A DNA stretch of 64,000 nt from Cupriavidus numazuensis. GTDB taxonomy: Bacteria > Pseudomonadota > Gammaproteobacteria > Burkholderiales > Burkholderiaceae. Below, piece after piece: positions 27,857 through 37,245 of this stretch. The DNA lies in NCBI RefSeq assembly GCF_905397435.1, contig NZ_CAJPVI010000019.1:62001-126000 (forward strand). Reading direction: 5' to 3'. The position numbers and the translations under genes were made by a program. The notes under the pieces were generated by a model. The model had not been told where the DNA came from. It ran no database searches and worked only from the letters and a program-made list of their open reading frames with translations. Positions within the stretch are counted from its first letter, which is position 1. Each line of letters begins with the position of its first letter.

Positions 27857-29062
27857 ATGACGCTGCCCCATGCCGCCGTCCCGCCGATCAGCTGGCTGAT
27901 CGCGCTGACGGTGTGCAATCACGTGGCGTTCAATGCCAGCCGCGTGGTGGTGTCCCTGTTTGCCATTTCCCTGAAGGCCTCGACGCTCACGCTCGGCCTG
28001 CTGATGTCGCTGTACGCGCTGCTGCCGATGCTGCTCGCGATTCGCGCGGGCAAGCGCATTGACGAGATCGGCCCGCGCAAGCCGATGACGGCGGGCTCGC
28101 TGATGGTCGTGGGGGGCACGTTGCTGCCGGCGGTGTGGCACGAGATTGCCGCACTGTACTTTTCGTGCGCGCTGATCGGCGTCGGGTTCATGCTGGTCCA
28201 GGTGGCCATGCAGTTGCTGATCGGACAGGTCTCCACCAATGACACCCGGCTGCGCAACTACACGCTGCACGCGCTCGGGCTGTCGGTATCCGGCACGCTT
28301 GGCCCGGTGGTGATGGGCTATGTGATCGAACATGCGGGCTTCCGGCCAGCCTTCCTGGTGCTGGTAGCGGTCGCCCTGGTCGGCCAGGCCGGGCTGCAAT
28401 GGGTGCGTCCACGCCTGCCGGCACAAGGCGGCAATGCAGGGCGCATCGCCATGGAAGACGGCAGCCGGCGCTCCACGCTGGACCTGCTGCAGTATCCGGA
28501 ACTGCGCGCGGTCTTCGTCGCAAGCGCGGTGCTGTCGGCCGCGTGGGACCTGCATGCGTTCCTGATCCCGATCCAGGGTTCGCGCATCGGCCTGTCGCCA
28601 TCGTCAATTGGCTGGGTACTGGGCGCATTCGCGATCGCCACGTTCGCGATCCGCGTAGCCATGCCGCTGGTATCTCGGCGGCTGTCAGAGTGGAAGATCA
28701 TCCGTGTCGCGCTGATGGTGGGCGCATCGGCCTACCTGATCTACCCGTTCGTTACGCATTTCTGGATGATGTGTGGCCTGGCCTTCGTCCTGGGGCTCGC
28801 GCTCGGCAGCGCACAGCCCAATGTCATGAACATCCTGCACACCGCCTCGCCAAGCGGCCGGGCGGGCGAGGCGCTGGGACTGCGTTCGGCGGTGCTCAAT
28901 ACCAGCCAGGTTGTGTGGCCGCTCACGTTTGGCGTCGTCGGTACGGCGTTGGGCATGTTGCCTATCTTCCTGTCGATGGCGGGTGCCATGGGTATGGCGG
29001 GTCTCTACTCCAGACGGCAGTCGCGTGTCGCCGCAGCGGAATTGTCACCGCCCACGCATTGA
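27857..29062 (+). CDS. Major facilitator superfamily transporter
   Basis: Inner-membrane transporter of about 401 residues with 12 predicted helices. The loop after helix 2 (RAGKRIDEIGPRKPMTAGSL) is the MFS motif A variant. The substrate is unknown; the fold is that of drug- or sugar-efflux type proteins. The ATG at 27857 begins just before the first helix, while the frame is open back to 27779 through a hairpin. The leader carries several palindromes. Confidence 0.9.
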   Translation: MTLPHAAVPPISWLIALTVCNHVAFNASRVVVSLFAISLKASTLTLGLLMSLYALLPMLLAIRAGKRIDEIGPRKPMTAGSLMVVGGTLLPAVWHEIAALYFSCALIGVGFMLVQVAMQLLIGQVSTNDTRLRNYTLHALGLSVSGTLGPVVMGYVIEHAGFRPAFLVLVAVALVGQAGLQWVRPRLPAQGGNAGRIAMEDGSRRSTLDLLQYPELRAVFVASAVLSAAWDLHAFLIPIQGSRIGLSPSSIGWVLGAFAIATFAIRVAMPLVSRRLSEWKIIRVALMVGASAYLIYPFVTHFWMMCGLAFVLGLALGSAQPNVMNILHTASPSGRAGEALGLRSAVLNTSQVVWPLTFGVVGTALGMLPIFLSMAGAMGMAGLYSRRQSRVAAAELSPPTH

Positions 29063-29146
29063 TTTGCCGGCACACAAAAGCGGCTTGCAACGCATTCGCT
29101 ATACTCAAATCAGCCGGATTTCCGGCAGATTCCAATCGATTGCGAC

Positions 29147-29785
29147 ATGACCCAACTCGCTGACCTCCGCCGTACCTATGTCCTGGGCTCCCTCAACGAA
29201 TCGGACGTGGCGGGCGACCCCATCGCCCAGTTCAAGCGCTGGTTCGACGAGGCCGTGACCGCCAAGCTGCCCGAGCCCAATGCGATGACGCTGGCCACCG
29301 TCGGCGCCGACGGCCAGCCGTCGGCACGCATCGTGCTCCTTAAAGGCATGGACGAGAAAGGCTTCACCTTCTTTACCAACTACGAAAGCCGCAAGGGACT
29401 GGACATGGCCGCCAACCCGCGCGCCGCGCTGCTGTTCCACTGGGTGCAGCTCGAGCGCCAGGTGCGCGTGGAAGGCCGCGTTGAAAAAGTTGCCGACGAC
29501 GAGAGCGATGCTTACTACGCATCGCGCCCGCTTGGCTCGCGCCTCGGCGCCTGGGCTTCGGAACAAAGCAGGGAAGTGCCGGGCCGCGATGTGCTCGAAC
29601 AGCGCGAATCCGAATACCGTGCGAAGTTCGGCGAGAACCCGCCGCGGCCTGCACACTGGGGCGGCTACCGGGTCGTGCCGACCGCGCTCGAATTCTGGCA
29701 AGGGCGGCCATCGCGACTGCATGACCGCATTGCGTACCGCGTCGAAGCCGACGGTAGCTGGAAGATCGTTCGTCTGTCGCCGTGA
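29147..29785 (+). CDS. pdxH: Pyridoxamine 5'-phosphate oxidase
   Basis: FMN-dependent oxidase that makes pyridoxal 5'-phosphate from pyridoxine or pyridoxamine 5'-phosphate, the last step of vitamin B6 synthesis. The 212-residue product is full length, with [83 protein letters not shown] and the C-terminal signature [27 protein letters not shown]. Confidence 0.97.
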   Translation: MTQLADLRRTYVLGSLNESDVAGDPIAQFKRWFDEAVTAKLPEPNAMTLATVGADGQPSARIVLLKGMDEKGFTFFTNYESRKGLDMAANPRAALLFHWVQLERQVRVEGRVEKVADDESDAYYASRPLGSRLGAWASEQSREVPGRDVLEQRESEYRAKFGENPPRPAHWGGYRVVPTALEFWQGRPSRLHDRIAYRVEADGSWKIVRLSP

Positions 29786-29854
29786 TCGGTGCGCAGCACA
29801 AGCCGGCGAATTGTCCTAAAGTGGGATAAGCGTCGCTTTGAGGACGTAGCGAGA

Positions 29855-29880
29855 CACTGCGGGAATCTATGCCCGCGGTG
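29855..29880 (+). other. Stem-loop in the cfa leader
   Basis: A 9-bp stem, CACTGCGGG (29855-29863) with CCCGCGGTG (29872-29880) and one T-G pair, closes an 8-base loop about 110 bases before cfa. There is no T-run after it, so it is not a standard terminator. In enteric bacteria the cfa leader is a small-RNA target, but I see no evidence for that here. Confidence 0.4.
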
Positions 29881-29989
29881 TGCTGATTGCGTCCCATCGC
29901 GACCGGGCTGCGCCGGGCAATTACCGCTCTGCTGTCTTCGCCTGGCGCCTTCGTTCGTCACGTGTGCCGCAACGACAGGAGGTAAGCGC

Positions 29990-31225
29990 ATGTTCTTCAA
30001 GCAAGCCCTCGACAAGCAACTGGACAGCTGGATCGCCGACCTGCGCGAGCATGCCAACCTGCCCGTCAAGCTACGCCTGTGGAACGGTAGCGAGTACCCG
30101 CTGGGCAGTTTCGACCAGCCGAACGTGACCCTGACGGTGCGCGAAGCCGGCGCGCTGCCGCTGCTTCTTACCCCAAGTCTGGACAATCTGGGCGAAGCCT
30201 ATGTCCAGGAAAAGATCGACCTCGACGGCAAGCTCACGGACATCATCGACGTGGGTTACCGTTTCTCCGCGGCGGCCAAGCGGCGCGCGGGCGGTGCGCT
30301 GGCCAAGGTAGCCCACCGTTTCACGCACACCAAGCAGGAAGACAAGAACGCGATCCAGTACCACTATGATGTGTCCAACGCGTTCTACAGCCAGTGGCTG
30401 GACCCGAACATGGTCTATTCCTGCGCGTACTTCGAGAACGGCGACGAAGACCTGGCCACCGCCCAGCGCAAGAAGATCGACCACATCCTGACCAAGATCC
30501 GGCTGCTGCCGGACCAGACGCTGCTCGACATCGGCTGCGGCTGGGGCGCGCTGGTGATACGCGCCGCGCAGAAGTTCGGTGCGCGCTGCGTCGGCATCAC
30601 GCTGTCGCAGAACCAGTTCGATCTCGCCACCGAGCGCGTCCGCGCCGCCGGCCTGTCGGACCGCATCGAAATCCGCCTGCAGGATTACCGCGACATCGCG
30701 GGCACCTTCGACCGCATCACGAGCGTCGGCATGTTCGAGCACGTGGGCAAGAAGAACCTGGCCGGCTATTTTGGCCGCATGCGCGAGTTGCTGGCCGATC
30801 ATGGCGTCGCCATGAACCATGGCATCACGGTGCCGGACCCGAGCGATGCGCCGATGGACGGTTCCCAGTTCATGGATCGCTACGTTTTTCCGCAGGGCGA
30901 GCTGCCGCACATCGGCCTGGTACTGAAGACCATGCAGGAAGGCGGACTGGAAGCGTTTGACGTGGAGCTGTTGCGCCGCCATTATGCGCAGACGCTGCGG
31001 CACTGGGCGGAGAACTTCGAGGCCCACGCCGACGCAATCCGAGACATGGTTGGCGAGAAGAAGTACCGCATCTGGCGCGTCTATCTCGCCGGGTGCGCAC
31101 ACGCCTTCGACACCGACCAGATGTCGATCTACCAGGTCGTGTGCCACCAGGCGGGCAGGTCATCGTCCGCGATACCCTGGTCGCGCCGCTATATCTACGA
31201 CCACCCGATTGGCCAGAACGATTGA
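29990..31225 (+). CDS. cfa: Cyclopropane-fatty-acyl-phospholipid synthase
   Basis: SAM-dependent methyltransferase of 411 residues that adds a methylene group across double bonds of membrane phospholipid acyl chains. Motifs: IQYHYDVSNAFYSQWLDPNMVYSCAYF, the SAM-binding LLDIGCGWGALVIRAA, VGITLSQNQ, FDRITSVGMFEHVGKKN and the C-terminal WRVYLAGCAHAF. The ATG at 29990 has a strong AGGAGGT ribosome site; a longer frame to 29789 is non-coding leader. The stop overlaps a possible TTG start of the next gene. Confidence 0.96.
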   Translation: MFFKQALDKQLDSWIADLREHANLPVKLRLWNGSEYPLGSFDQPNVTLTVREAGALPLLLTPSLDNLGEAYVQEKIDLDGKLTDIIDVGYRFSAAAKRRAGGALAKVAHRFTHTKQEDKNAIQYHYDVSNAFYSQWLDPNMVYSCAYFENGDEDLATAQRKKIDHILTKIRLLPDQTLLDIGCGWGALVIRAAQKFGARCVGITLSQNQFDLATERVRAAGLSDRIEIRLQDYRDIAGTFDRITSVGMFEHVGKKNLAGYFGRMRELLADHGVAMNHGITVPDPSDAPMDGSQFMDRYVFPQGELPHIGLVLKTMQEGGLEAFDVELLRRHYAQTLRHWAENFEAHADAIRDMVGEKKYRIWRVYLAGCAHAFDTDQMSIYQVVCHQAGRSSSAIPWSRRYIYDHPIGQND

Positions 31226-31230
31226 CTGGA

Positions 31231-32289
31231 TTGACTGAAGACCTGTTCGGCGAGCTGCTTCCGCCAGCCTCGCCGCCACCAGCGCGCGCCGCCGATGGCG
31301 GCGCATCGAGCCCAGACCAAGCTCCCCGCGGCAAATCCGTCCTGCCGGCCCGGCTGGATCCCGCCATTGATGAACTGGCCAAGCGGCTGCCATCGAATCT
31401 CTATCTCGGCACGTCGTCGTGGTCGTACAACGGCTGGAATGGCTTGGTCTATGACGGCGAGTACAGCGACAGCCTGCTTTCGCGCAAGGGCCTTGCTGCG
31501 TATTCGCGACATCCGCTACTACGTGCAGCCGGCATTGACCGCGGCTTCTACGGCCCGATTCCGCTCGCGGACTACCTGTCTTATGCGGCGCAGGTACCGG
31601 AACAGTTCCGCTTTCTGGTGAAGGCGCCGGCCAGCGTCTGTGATGCGTGGCTGCGCGGCTCGGACGGCGTCGGGCGGCTGGCCAATGCGGCCTTTCTCGA
31701 TGCGGAGATCGCGATCCGCGATTTCATCACGCCGGCCACCAGCGGACTCGGTGCCAAGTGCGGGCCGCTGCTGTTCCAGCTTTCTCCGTTGGGCAGCCTG
31801 GCGAACGATGGCGCGGCTTTTCTCGAGCGGCTTGACGGCTTCCTGTCGGCGCTGCCGCCGCTCGATCCGTCCATCACGCCGCATGCCTGCTATGCCGTGG
31901 AAATGCGCGACCCGGTCCTGCTGACACCGCGCTATATCAAGCTGCTGCGCCGTTATGGCGTGCGCTTCTGCCTGTCGGCGCGCGACCGGCTGCCGCCGGT
32001 GCATCGGCAAGCTTCAGCCCAGGCCTTGATGGACGCTGAAGCGCCAGGCCCGCTCGTATTGCGCTGGATGCTGCACGCCGGGCGGCCCTACGAGGTGGCC
32101 GAATCGATCTATGCGCCGTTCAACCGCCTCGTCGACGAAGACCCCGAAACCCGTGATGCCATCGCCGATCTCGTCGTGCGCACGCTGAGCGCCGGGCAGA
32201 GCGCGACTGTCATCATCAGCAACAAGGCCGAAGGCTCCGCGCCGCTCACGTGCATACGGCTGGCCGAGGCCATCGCCGCGCGCCTGTAA
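31231..32289 (+). CDS. DUF72 domain protein
   Basis: A 352-residue protein with the TIM-barrel-like DUF72 domain: LYLGTSSWSYNGWNGLVYDGEY, the ERFRFLVKAPAS-like EQFRFLVKAPASVCDAW, GPLLFQLSPLGS, YAVEMRDP and YAPFNRLVDEDPETRDAI. The family function is unknown; some members have been proposed as nucleases. No ATG is well placed. A TTG at 31231 (LTEDLFGELL) is the likely start, and a TTG at 31222 overlaps the cfa stop, so coupling is plausible. Confidence 0.85.
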   Translation: MTEDLFGELLPPASPPPARAADGGASSPDQAPRGKSVLPARLDPAIDELAKRLPSNLYLGTSSWSYNGWNGLVYDGEYSDSLLSRKGLAAYSRHPLLRAAGIDRGFYGPIPLADYLSYAAQVPEQFRFLVKAPASVCDAWLRGSDGVGRLANAAFLDAEIAIRDFITPATSGLGAKCGPLLFQLSPLGSLANDGAAFLERLDGFLSALPPLDPSITPHACYAVEMRDPVLLTPRYIKLLRRYGVRFCLSARDRLPPVHRQASAQALMDAEAPGPLVLRWMLHAGRPYEVAESIYAPFNRLVDEDPETRDAIADLVVRTLSAGQSATVIISNKAEGSAPLTCIRLAEAIAARL

Positions 32290-32307
32290 AGGCAGGCTGC
32301 CGCGCCG

Positions 32308-32850
32308 CTACCGGCGCAGCTTGCTGGCAAATCTCTCGCGGAACTTGGCGAGCTTGGGCGAGATGACGAACGCGCAGTAGCCCTGGCTCGGATGCTCCTG
32401 GAAATAGTTCTGGTGGCTCGCCTCGGCACGCCAGTACGGCTGCTCCGGCTCGATCTGCGTGACGATGGGTGCGTCGAAGACCTTGTTGGCGACCAGTTCG
32501 CGCATGACGTACTCGGCCACGGCGCGCTGCGCTTCGGAGTGCGTGAAGATGATCGACCGATATTGCGGGCCCACGTCGTTGCCCTGCCGGTTCAGTGTGG
32601 TCGGGTCATGGGTCGCAAAGAAGATCTCGATGATCTCGCGATAGTTGATGACCGCCGGATCAAACGTCACGCGGACGACTTCGGCATGGCCCGTATCGCC
32701 TTCGGAAACCTGCTGGTAGCTTGGGTGGCTCACATGCCCGCCGGTGTAGCCCGATTCCACGGCGCGCACGCCATTGACCTGCTGGTACACCGCCTCCAGG
32801 CACCAGAAGCATCCTCCGCCGAGTGTCGCCGTCTCGAGTCCATGTTCCAT
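32308..32850 (-). CDS. msrA: Peptide-methionine (S)-S-oxide reductase
   Basis: Enzyme of 180 residues that repairs methionine-S-sulfoxide with thioredoxin. It has the catalytic GGGCFWCLEAVYQQV motif, the GYTGGHVSHPSYQQVSEGDTGHAEVV block and HDPTTLNRQGNDVGPQYRS. The ATG at 32850 gives the family start; a frame open to 33042 adds non-conserved sequence. A GGGGAG ribosome site lies 10 bases upstream. Confidence 0.96.
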   Translation of the reverse strand: MEHGLETATLGGGCFWCLEAVYQQVNGVRAVESGYTGGHVSHPSYQQVSEGDTGHAEVVRVTFDPAVINYREIIEIFFATHDPTTLNRQGNDVGPQYRSIIFTHSEAQRAVAEYVMRELVANKVFDAPIVTQIEPEQPYWRAEASHQNYFQEHPSQGYCAFVISPKLAKFRERFASKLRR

Positions 32851-33110
32851 GTTCGCCGCTCCCCGGGGGTTCACGCGTTGTGTCGATGTACTGGCCTTAA
32901 GCATAAGCGCAGATAAGGCACTCTGCCGGCGGGTTATCCCCATTGCGCGAGCAGGATTGCGGCCTCCCCGGCGCAGGGCCTTTCCAAACCCGATACAATT
33001 CTCAAGAATCCGTCGCCGATAGGGCACATCGTTGCACGTCACGATACCGGCGCGCCCCGCCCTGATCCGGATCTTGTCCCTGTCGCCGCGACCCCCAACT
33101 ATGAATCATC

Positions 33111-33695
33111 ATGACCGCCAGTGGAGCCCCAGCGATGGGCATGCCTGAAGCCCTGCCGCGGGAGACCGGCCAGGCCGCATCTCCGGATTTCGATGCATTG
33201 CATTTCCGCCGCACGCTGTCGCAGTTCGCGACCGGCGTGACCGTCATTACGACGCGCGCGAGTGACGAATCCGTGGCGGCCGGCGCGCCCCCGTTCATCG
33301 GCATGACGGCCAGTTCGTTCAATTCGGTATCGCTCGATCCGCCGCTGGTGCTGTGGAGCATGGCAACGCGCGCCAACAGCCTGCCGATGTTCCGCGACGG
33401 CTCGCACTACATCGTCAATGTCCTGTCGGCATCGCAGCTCGACCTGTGCAAGCGCTTCGCCACGCTCAAGGGCGACCGCTTCGCCGGCGTGGACTACCGG
33501 CTGTCGGAAAACGGATTGCCGATCCTGGCCAATGCGCTGGCCTGGTTCGAGTGCCACAACCGCAGCCGCTACGACGAAGGCGACCATGTGATCTTTGTCG
33601 GCGAAGTCGAACGCTGCGGCGTGCTCGAAAACCACGAGCCGCCGCTGATTTTCCAGAACGGCATCTTTTCGACCACGACGCCGCTGGAAGGCTGA
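33111..33695 (+). CDS. Flavin reductase family protein
   Basis: A 194-residue FMN-binding split-barrel protein of the flavin reductase/HpaC-like class. The RTLSQFATGVTVITTRA start, the FIGMTASSFNSVSLDPPLVLWSM block and HVIFVGEVERC are typical. Such proteins reduce free flavin or serve as the small component of two-component monooxygenases; no monooxygenase is adjacent. The true start could be the later ATG at 33135 or 33141. Confidence 0.9.
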   Translation: MTASGAPAMGMPEALPRETGQAASPDFDALHFRRTLSQFATGVTVITTRASDESVAAGAPPFIGMTASSFNSVSLDPPLVLWSMATRANSLPMFRDGSHYIVNVLSASQLDLCKRFATLKGDRFAGVDYRLSENGLPILANALAWFECHNRSRYDEGDHVIFVGEVERCGVLENHEPPLIFQNGIFSTTTPLEG

Positions 33696-33721
33696 CCGCC
33701 GCCCGCCTCCCCGCCCCTTCT

Positions 33722-34210
33722 TCAGGTTCCCGCCGGATCTGCCGCCTTCAGCACGGCCAGCGGCGAGCTATCCGTCTTGATCCGCTGCAGCACGATGTTG
33801 GAGCGGATATCCATCACGCCCGGCGTGCGGTACAGGCGGTTCACGATGAAATCCGAGTAGTGCTTCAGATTGCGCGCCTGCACGCGCAGGATGTAGTTGC
33901 TGTCGCCAGTGATGATGTAAGCCGACAGCACCTCCGGCCACGCCTGCACGGCCGCGATAAAGGTGTCGTGCCAGCCCTCCACGTCGTGCCGCATCGACAC
34001 CTGCACGATCGCCTCCAGTTCCAGCCCCAGCTTCTCGGCGTCGAACCACGCGCGGTAGCCGCCGATTACGCCTGATTCTTCCAGCAACCGCACTCGCCGC
34101 AAGCACGCCGACGGCGACAGTGCCACGCGGTCGGCCAGGTCCTGATTGCTGATGCGGCCGTGCTCCTGAAGGCACTCAAGGATGCGCAAATCAATAGGAT
34201 CAAGAGTCAT
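33722..34210 (-). CDS. kynR: Lrp/AsnC-family regulator of the kynurenine operon
   Basis: A 162-residue Lrp/AsnC regulator. Residues 1-60 carry the helix-turn-helix (LDPIDLRILECLQEHGRISNQDLADRVALSPSACLRRVRLLEESGVI) and the rest is the ligand-sensing RAM domain. It is divergent from kynBUA, the arrangement of Pseudomonas aeruginosa kynR, whose product activates kyn genes in response to kynurenine. The ATG at 34210 is the family start. Two copies of an 8-bp palindrome lie at and next to its start codon. Confidence 0.92.
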   Translation of the reverse strand: MTLDPIDLRILECLQEHGRISNQDLADRVALSPSACLRRVRLLEESGVIGGYRAWFDAEKLGLELEAIVQVSMRHDVEGWHDTFIAAVQAWPEVLSAYIITGDSNYILRVQARNLKHYSDFIVNRLYRTPGVMDIRSNIVLQRIKTDSSPLAVLKAADPAGT

Positions 34211-34247
34211 TCGAATATTTACGCGTATATCGTAGTGATATTCGAAT
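34209..34247. promoter_or_regulatory. Paired ATTCGAAT palindromes, likely KynR operator
   Basis: Two identical ATTCGAAT palindromes occur at 34209-34216 and 34240-34247. Their centres are 31 bp apart, about three helical turns, so both would be on the same DNA face, as expected for an octameric or multi-dimer Lrp-type protein. The first overlaps the kynR start codon, which predicts autoregulation; the second lies 119 bases before kynB. The intervening DNA is AT-rich. Confidence 0.55.
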
Positions 34248-34365
34248 TTTATGCGAAATCGAAAGCATTCAGCAGTGGATTTCGCAAGCCTCTTGCCGGT
34301 TTTTTTGACTATCATGCCGTCATCGAGGACGACATCGGCGCCGCCCCCGCGGCAGCCGTGCAGAC

Positions 34366-35025
34366 ATGACAAACCGCCCCGCCACGCCCGCCGACAGCCG
34401 CAAGCTGTGGGACATCAGCCCCCCGCTTTCCCCCGCCACGCCCGTGTGGCCCGGCGACACGCCGTTCCAGCAGGAAACTGCCTGGCAGATGGACGAGCAT
34501 TGTCCCGTCAATGTCGGCCGCATCACGCTGTCGCCGCATACCGGCGCCCATGCCGACGCGCCGCTGCACTATGCCGCGGACGGCGCGCCGATCGGCGAAG
34601 TGGGCCTCGAACCTTACCTTGGCCGTTGCCGCGTGATCCATTGCGTGGGTGCCACGCCGGTCGTCGCGCCACATCATGTGGAACATGCGCTGAACGACCT
34701 GCCGACGCGCGTGCTGCTGCGCACGTACGAACGCGCGCCGCTCGATCAATGGGACACCGGTTTCTGCGCCGTCGCCCCCGAAACCATTGCGCTGCTCGCC
34801 GCGCATGGCGTGCAGCTGATCGGCATCGACACGCCGTCGCTGGACCCGCAGGAGTCCAAGACCATGGACACGCACAAGGCCGTGCGCCGCCACGGGCTGG
34901 CCATCCTCGAAGGACTGGTGCTCGATGCCGTCGCCGAAGGCGACTACGAACTTATTGCGCTGCCGCTGCGCTTTGCCGGGCTCGACGCCAGCCCGGTACG
35001 CGCCGTGCTGCGTAGCCTTGACTGA
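34366..35025 (+). CDS. kynB: Kynurenine formamidase (arylformamidase)
   Basis: Metal-dependent cyclase-fold enzyme of 219 residues that hydrolyses N-formylkynurenine to kynurenine. Family blocks: [21 protein letters not shown], the metal site [70 protein letters not shown]. First gene of kynBUA, followed after 31 bases by kynU. Confidence 0.96.
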   Translation: MTNRPATPADSRKLWDISPPLSPATPVWPGDTPFQQETAWQMDEHCPVNVGRITLSPHTGAHADAPLHYAADGAPIGEVGLEPYLGRCRVIHCVGATPVVAPHHVEHALNDLPTRVLLRTYERAPLDQWDTGFCAVAPETIALLAAHGVQLIGIDTPSLDPQESKTMDTHKAVRRHGLAILEGLVLDAVAEGDYELIALPLRFAGLDASPVRAVLRSLD

Positions 35026-35056
35026 ACACCCCCGCAATCCTTTGCCTCTTTCCGAC

Positions 35057-36313
35057 ATGACCGCACTGACCCGCGAGCAATGCCTGTTGCTCGACCAGCA
35101 AGACCCCCTGCGCGCGTTGCGCGACCAGTTCGCGCTGCCTGACGGCGTGATCTATCTCGATGGCAATTCGCTCGGCGCCCGCCCGCGCGCTGCCGCGGCA
35201 CGTGCCGCCGAAGTCGTCAGCGAGGAATGGGGCACCGGCCTGATCCGCAGCTGGAACACCGCGGGCTGGTTCGAGCTGCCCCAGCGCCTCGGCAACATGC
35301 TGGCCCCGCTGGTCGGCGCCGGCGAGAACGAAGTGGTGGTCACCGACACCACGTCGATCAACCTGTTCAAGGTGCTGGCCGCCGCGCTGCGCGTGCAGGC
35401 CACGCGCGATCCGTCGCGCAAGGTGATCGTGTCCGAAGCGAGCAATTTCCCGACCGACCTGTACATCGCCCAAGGCCTTGCGGATCTGCTGCAGCAAGGC
35501 TATTCGCTGCGCCTGGTGAACTCGCCCGCCGAGATCGACGCCGCCGTCGGCGCCGACACCGCCGTGCTGATGCTCACGCACGTGAACTACAAGAGCGGCG
35601 AGATGCTCGACATGGCCGCGCTGACCGAACTCGCCCATGCGCGCGGCGCGCTGACGGTGTGGGACCTGTGCCATTCGGCCGGTGCCGTGCCGGTCGCGCT
35701 GAACGCGTCGAAGGCCGACTACGCGATCGGCTGCACCTATAAGTACCTGAACGGCGGCCCGGGTTCGCCGGCCTTCGTCTGGGTCGCGCCGGCGCTGCGC
35801 GATGCCTTCTGGCAGCCGCTGTCGGGCTGGTGGGGCCACGCCGCGCCGTTCGCGATGGATCCGCAATACCGCCCCGTCGAAGGCGTACGCCGTTTCCTGT
35901 GCGGCACGCAGCCGATCACGTCGATGGCAATGGTCGAATGCGGGCTCGACATCTACGCGCAAACCGACATGACGGCACTGCGCGCCAAGTCGCTGCAGCT
36001 CACCGACCTGTTCATCGCGCTCGTGGAATCGCGTTGCGGCCACCACCCGCTCACGCTGGTCACGCCGCGCGAGCACGCACGACGCGGCAGCCAGGTCAGC
36101 TTCGAACACCCGCAAGGCTATGCCGTGATGCAGGCACTGATCGAGCGCGGCGTGATCGGCGATTACCGCGAGCCGCGCATCATCCGCTTCGGCTTCACGC
36201 CGCTGTACACCAGCTTCACCGAAGTATGGGACGCCGTGGAAACGCTGCGCGACGTGCTGGATACCGAAACCTACCGGGCCGAGCGCTTCCATACGCGCGG
36301 CGCCGTGACCTGA
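35057..36313 (+). CDS. kynU: Kynureninase
   Basis: PLP-dependent enzyme of 418 residues that splits kynurenine to anthranilate and alanine. Motifs: [49 protein letters not shown] with the PLP-contacting aspartate, and the Schiff-base lysine in [19 protein letters not shown]. The ATG at 35057 starts MTALTREQ; the frame is open into kynB but that part is not conserved. Confidence 0.97.
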   Translation: MTALTREQCLLLDQQDPLRALRDQFALPDGVIYLDGNSLGARPRAAAARAAEVVSEEWGTGLIRSWNTAGWFELPQRLGNMLAPLVGAGENEVVVTDTTSINLFKVLAAALRVQATRDPSRKVIVSEASNFPTDLYIAQGLADLLQQGYSLRLVNSPAEIDAAVGADTAVLMLTHVNYKSGEMLDMAALTELAHARGALTVWDLCHSAGAVPVALNASKADYAIGCTYKYLNGGPGSPAFVWVAPALRDAFWQPLSGWWGHAAPFAMDPQYRPVEGVRRFLCGTQPITSMAMVECGLDIYAQTDMTALRAKSLQLTDLFIALVESRCGHHPLTLVTPREHARRGSQVSFEHPQGYAVMQALIERGVIGDYREPRIIRFGFTPLYTSFTEVWDAVETLRDVLDTETYRAERFHTRGAVT

Positions 36314-36327
36314 GCGGGAGCCCCACC

Positions 36328-37212
36328 ATGAGCGAATTCAAGGGATGCCCGATGTCGGGCGCGGCACGGCAAGGCGAGCAAGGCAAGCAGGGCGACAACT
36401 GGCATGGCGCGCAGATGGACTTCGCCAGGGACATGAGCTACGGCGACTACCTGGGCCTCGACCAGATCCTGAGCGCGCAGCACCCGCTGTCGCCCGACCA
36501 CAACGAGATGCTCTTCATCGTGCAGCACCAGACCACCGAGCTGTGGATGAAGCTGATGCTGCACGAGCTGCGCGCGGCGCGCGCATCGGTGCGCGAAGAC
36601 GTCCTGCCGCCCGCCTTCAAGATGCTGACGCGCGTGTCGCGCATCATGGACCAGCTTGTGCAGGCGTGGAACGTGCTGGCCACGATGACGCCGCCCGAGT
36701 ATTCGGCGATGCGGCCGTACCTCGGCATGTCGTCGGGCTTCCAGTCGTACCAGTACCGCGAGATCGAGTTCATCCTCGGCAACAAGAACGCGGCCATGCT
36801 GCGCCCGCATTCGCACCGGCCGGAACACCTGGAACTGGTGGAAACGGCGCTGAAGACGCCGTCGCTCTACGACGAGGCCATCCGCCTGATGGCGCGCCGC
36901 GGCTTTGCCATCGACGCCGACTGTGTGGAACGCGACTGGAGCCAGCCGACCGTCTACAACGCTTCGGTCGAGGCGGCGTGGCTCGAGGTCTACCGCAATC
37001 CCAACGCGCATTGGGAACTGTACGAACTCGGCGAGAAGTTTGTCGACCTGGAAGACTCGTTCCGCCAATGGCGCTTCCGCCATGTGACGACGGTCGAACG
37101 CGTGATCGGCTTCAAGCGCGGTACCGGCGGCACCGAAGGCGTCAGCTATCTGCGCAAGATGCTCGACGTGGTGCTGTTCCCGGAACTGTGGAAACTGCGT
37201 ACCGACCTTTAA
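36328..37212 (+). CDS. kynA: Tryptophan 2,3-dioxygenase
   Basis: Haem enzyme of 294 residues that opens the indole ring of tryptophan to give N-formylkynurenine, the first step of the pathway. Signatures: [58 protein letters not shown] and the distal [29 protein letters not shown] containing the axial histidine. It starts 14 bases after kynU, completing kynBUA. Confidence 0.97.
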   Translation: MSEFKGCPMSGAARQGEQGKQGDNWHGAQMDFARDMSYGDYLGLDQILSAQHPLSPDHNEMLFIVQHQTTELWMKLMLHELRAARASVREDVLPPAFKMLTRVSRIMDQLVQAWNVLATMTPPEYSAMRPYLGMSSGFQSYQYREIEFILGNKNAAMLRPHSHRPEHLELVETALKTPSLYDEAIRLMARRGFAIDADCVERDWSQPTVYNASVEAAWLEVYRNPNAHWELYELGEKFVDLEDSFRQWRFRHVTTVERVIGFKRGTGGTEGVSYLRKMLDVVLFPELWKLRTDL

Positions 37213-37225
37213 GCCAACAGTGCGA

Positions 37226-37245
37226 CGGCCGGCTTCAGCCGGCCG
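37226..37245. terminator. Stem-loop between kynA and the convergent IclR gene
   Basis: A perfect 8-bp stem CGGCCGGC/GCCGGCCG with a TTCA loop (37226-37245) sits in the 22-base gap between two convergent stops and overlaps the end of the IclR gene. It has no T-run on either strand, so intrinsic termination is possible but unproven. Confidence 0.4.
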
